64,000 bases of DNA from Devosia sp. XK-2. GTDB taxonomy: Bacteria; Pseudomonadota; Alphaproteobacteria; Rhizobiales; Devosiaceae. Positions 62,917 to 64,000 of the stretch are shown here, piece after piece. Positions within the stretch are counted from its first letter, which is position 1; every line of letters starts with the position of its first letter. The stretch spans positions 2,004,501 through 2,068,500 of the forward strand of contig NZ_CP146608.1 in assembly GCF_037113415.1 (NCBI RefSeq). The letters run 5' to 3'. The position numbers and the translations under genes were made by a program. The notes beneath the pieces are model-generated. The model was not told where the DNA came from, searched no databases, and worked only from the letters and a program-made list of their open reading frames with translations.

Positions 62917-63644
62917 TGAGCGACCGGCCCGACGCTTTCGCCGAGGCCTCTCCACCAGCGCCGGCTGCTGCCGACGACCATGCCGGCCACCGCCAGCGCG
63001 TGCGCGAGCGCTTTCTCAAACTAGGTGGCGATGCGCTGGAAGATTATGAGCTTCTGGAACTGGCGCTGCAGCTCGTCATTCCGCGCAAGGACACCAAGGC
63101 CTTGGCCAAGACGCTGCTGCGCGAATTCGGCTCGTTTTCCGGCGTCTTCAACGCCAGCGAGGCCAGGTTGGCCAAAATCAGGGGGCTCGGACCGACTTCC
63201 ATCGCCCACCTCAAGGTCATCCAATCGGTCGCGGCCCGCTTCGGACGCGATCGTATCGACCATGAAATGCCTATCCTGTCTTCCTGGAGCCAGTTGATCG
63301 ATTATTGCCGCAGCCAGATGGCCTTTGAATCGATTGAGCAATTCCGCATTCTGTTCCTCGACAAGAAAAACCGGCTGATTGCCGACGAGGTGCAGCAGAC
63401 CGGGACGGTGGACCATACGCCGGTCTATCCCCGTGAGGTCATCAAGCGCTCGCTCGAGCTTTCGGCCACAGCGCTGATCCTGGTGCACAACCATCCCTCG
63501 GGTGACCCCTCCCCCTCATCGGCCGATATCCGCATGACCAATGAAATCGCCGATATTGCTCGGCCGCTGGGCATTGTACTGCATGACCACATCATCGTGG
63601 GTAAGTCAGGCCACGCATCGCTTCGCGGGCTAAAGCTGATCTGA
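62916..63644 (+). CDS. radC: RadC-family JAB-domain protein
   Basis: 242 residues. A helix-hairpin-helix-like section (about 80-110, [19 protein letters not shown]) is followed by the RadC/JAB (MPN+) domain with the metal motif [17 protein letters not shown]. Despite the name, a role in DNA repair is doubtful; the domain resembles a metalloprotease or deubiquitinase fold. The ATG overlaps the map stop. Its end overlaps the convergent CelD-like gene by 15 bases. Confidence 0.94.
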   Translation: MSDRPDAFAEASPPAPAAADDHAGHRQRVRERFLKLGGDALEDYELLELALQLVIPRKDTKALAKTLLREFGSFSGVFNASEARLAKIRGLGPTSIAHLKVIQSVAARFGRDRIDHEMPILSSWSQLIDYCRSQMAFESIEQFRILFLDKKNRLIADEVQQTGTVDHTPVYPREVIKRSLELSATALILVHNHPSGDPSPSSADIRMTNEIADIARPLGIVLHDHIIVGKSGHASLRGLKLI

Positions 63645-64000
63645 TTTGCGGCCCGGGAGCCGCTCCCAGACCTGATTGACCAAACGCCAGGCCGATTTGA
63701 TCCGCTCATTGGACTTGGCCCAGGCCCGCAACCGCTGGAAGCCGCCATGCGCCGCTGCCACCAAGCGACCAAAAGGCGTGAGGGCGACATAATGCTGGCG
63801 CAGGGGAATCTGCACATTGCACCAATGGCGTTTCTCGTCGGTATAGCCCGACCCCATGTCGAAGACCGATATGCCCTGGTCGAATACGGTCTGCATGACC
63901 CGCAACAGGCATTGCTTGCCCGGCGAGCCGGACTGGATATGGCAATCCTCGCTCATGGAGGAGATGAGGCAGAACATGCGGTCGCCCAAAACGATATTGT
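63630..64000 (-). CDS. C-terminal part of a CelD/BioF2-like GNAT acetyltransferase
   Basis: Partial: the frame stays open through the right edge, so the N-terminus lies outside the window. The visible 123 residues match the C-terminal half of the GNAT-like proteins annotated CelD/BioF2 in Rhizobiales (cellulose-synthesis-associated): [21 protein letters not shown] then [30 protein letters not shown] and a basic amphipathic helix with [16 protein letters not shown]. Function in polysaccharide modification is a family inference. Confidence 0.78.
   Translation of the reverse strand, partial: NIVLGDRMFCLISSMSEDCHIQSGSPGKQCLLRVMQTVFDQGISVFDMGSGYTDEKRHWCNVQIPLRQHYVALTPFGRLVAAAHGGFQRLRAWAKSNERIKSAWRLVNQVWERLPGRKSDQL

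Overview
The window looks like chromosomal DNA from a high-GC alphaproteobacterium of the order Hyphomicrobiales. Devosia or a close relative is my best guess, and it rests on gene content only: two LapG-like cysteine peptidases, DUF2336 and DUF3126 proteins, a gene-transfer-agent-type spike protein, the folE/iscU-like/yidD neighbourhood, and a CYTH plus CHAD pair. I see no insertion sequence, CRISPR array, rRNA operon or intact prophage.

Layout. 1-5.2 kb: end of an exopolysaccharide export and polymerisation locus (5'-truncated Wzz/tyrosine-kinase gene, membrane protein, Wzy-like protein, PP2A-like phosphatase, then a convergent priming sugar transferase). 5.2-14.7 kb: mixed block with small secreted proteins, a LapG-like peptidase, NAD kinase, a DUF2336 protein, a lytic transglycosylase, a nitroreductase, further secreted proteins and a GTA/phage-type spike pair. 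14.7-22.8 kb: a minus-strand surface-polysaccharide operon (gmd, fcl, epimerase, glycosyltransferase, pyruvyl transferase, Wzx, AT-rich Wzy). 23.4-29.1 kb: a large secreted protein, then phosphohexomutase, UDP-glucuronate epimerase and UDP-glucose dehydrogenase genes. Together the sugar genes point to an acidic, fucose-containing, possibly pyruvylated capsule or exopolysaccharide.

29.2-41 kb is mostly housekeeping: arfB, thrS, yidD, an IscU-like scaffold, folE, an AraC regulator, hisI, a rhomboid protease, a PAS protein, a double PilZ protein beside a second LapG-like peptidase, and cysE. 41-64 kb carries a hydrolase, an FAD monooxygenase, a TetA-type exporter, a ClC channel, gnd with a gluconate dehydrogenase/gluconokinase pair, a MerR/TipA-type regulator with a recognisable promoter, the CYTH-CHAD-ogt unit, an rluA-like gene, a degenerate tRNA-Leu-like sequence, cheW, gpt, a CinA-N protein, map, radC and a truncated CelD-like acetyltransferase gene.

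The observations I consider least routine are: the GTA-type spike pair placed between two polysaccharide loci; the tRNA-Leu-like sequence with broken D, anticodon and T features; several leaders in which the ribosome-binding site lies inside a hairpin, one with mutually exclusive pairings; and a MerR promoter with a 19-base spacer holding a dyad. All are read by eye and need computational or experimental tests.
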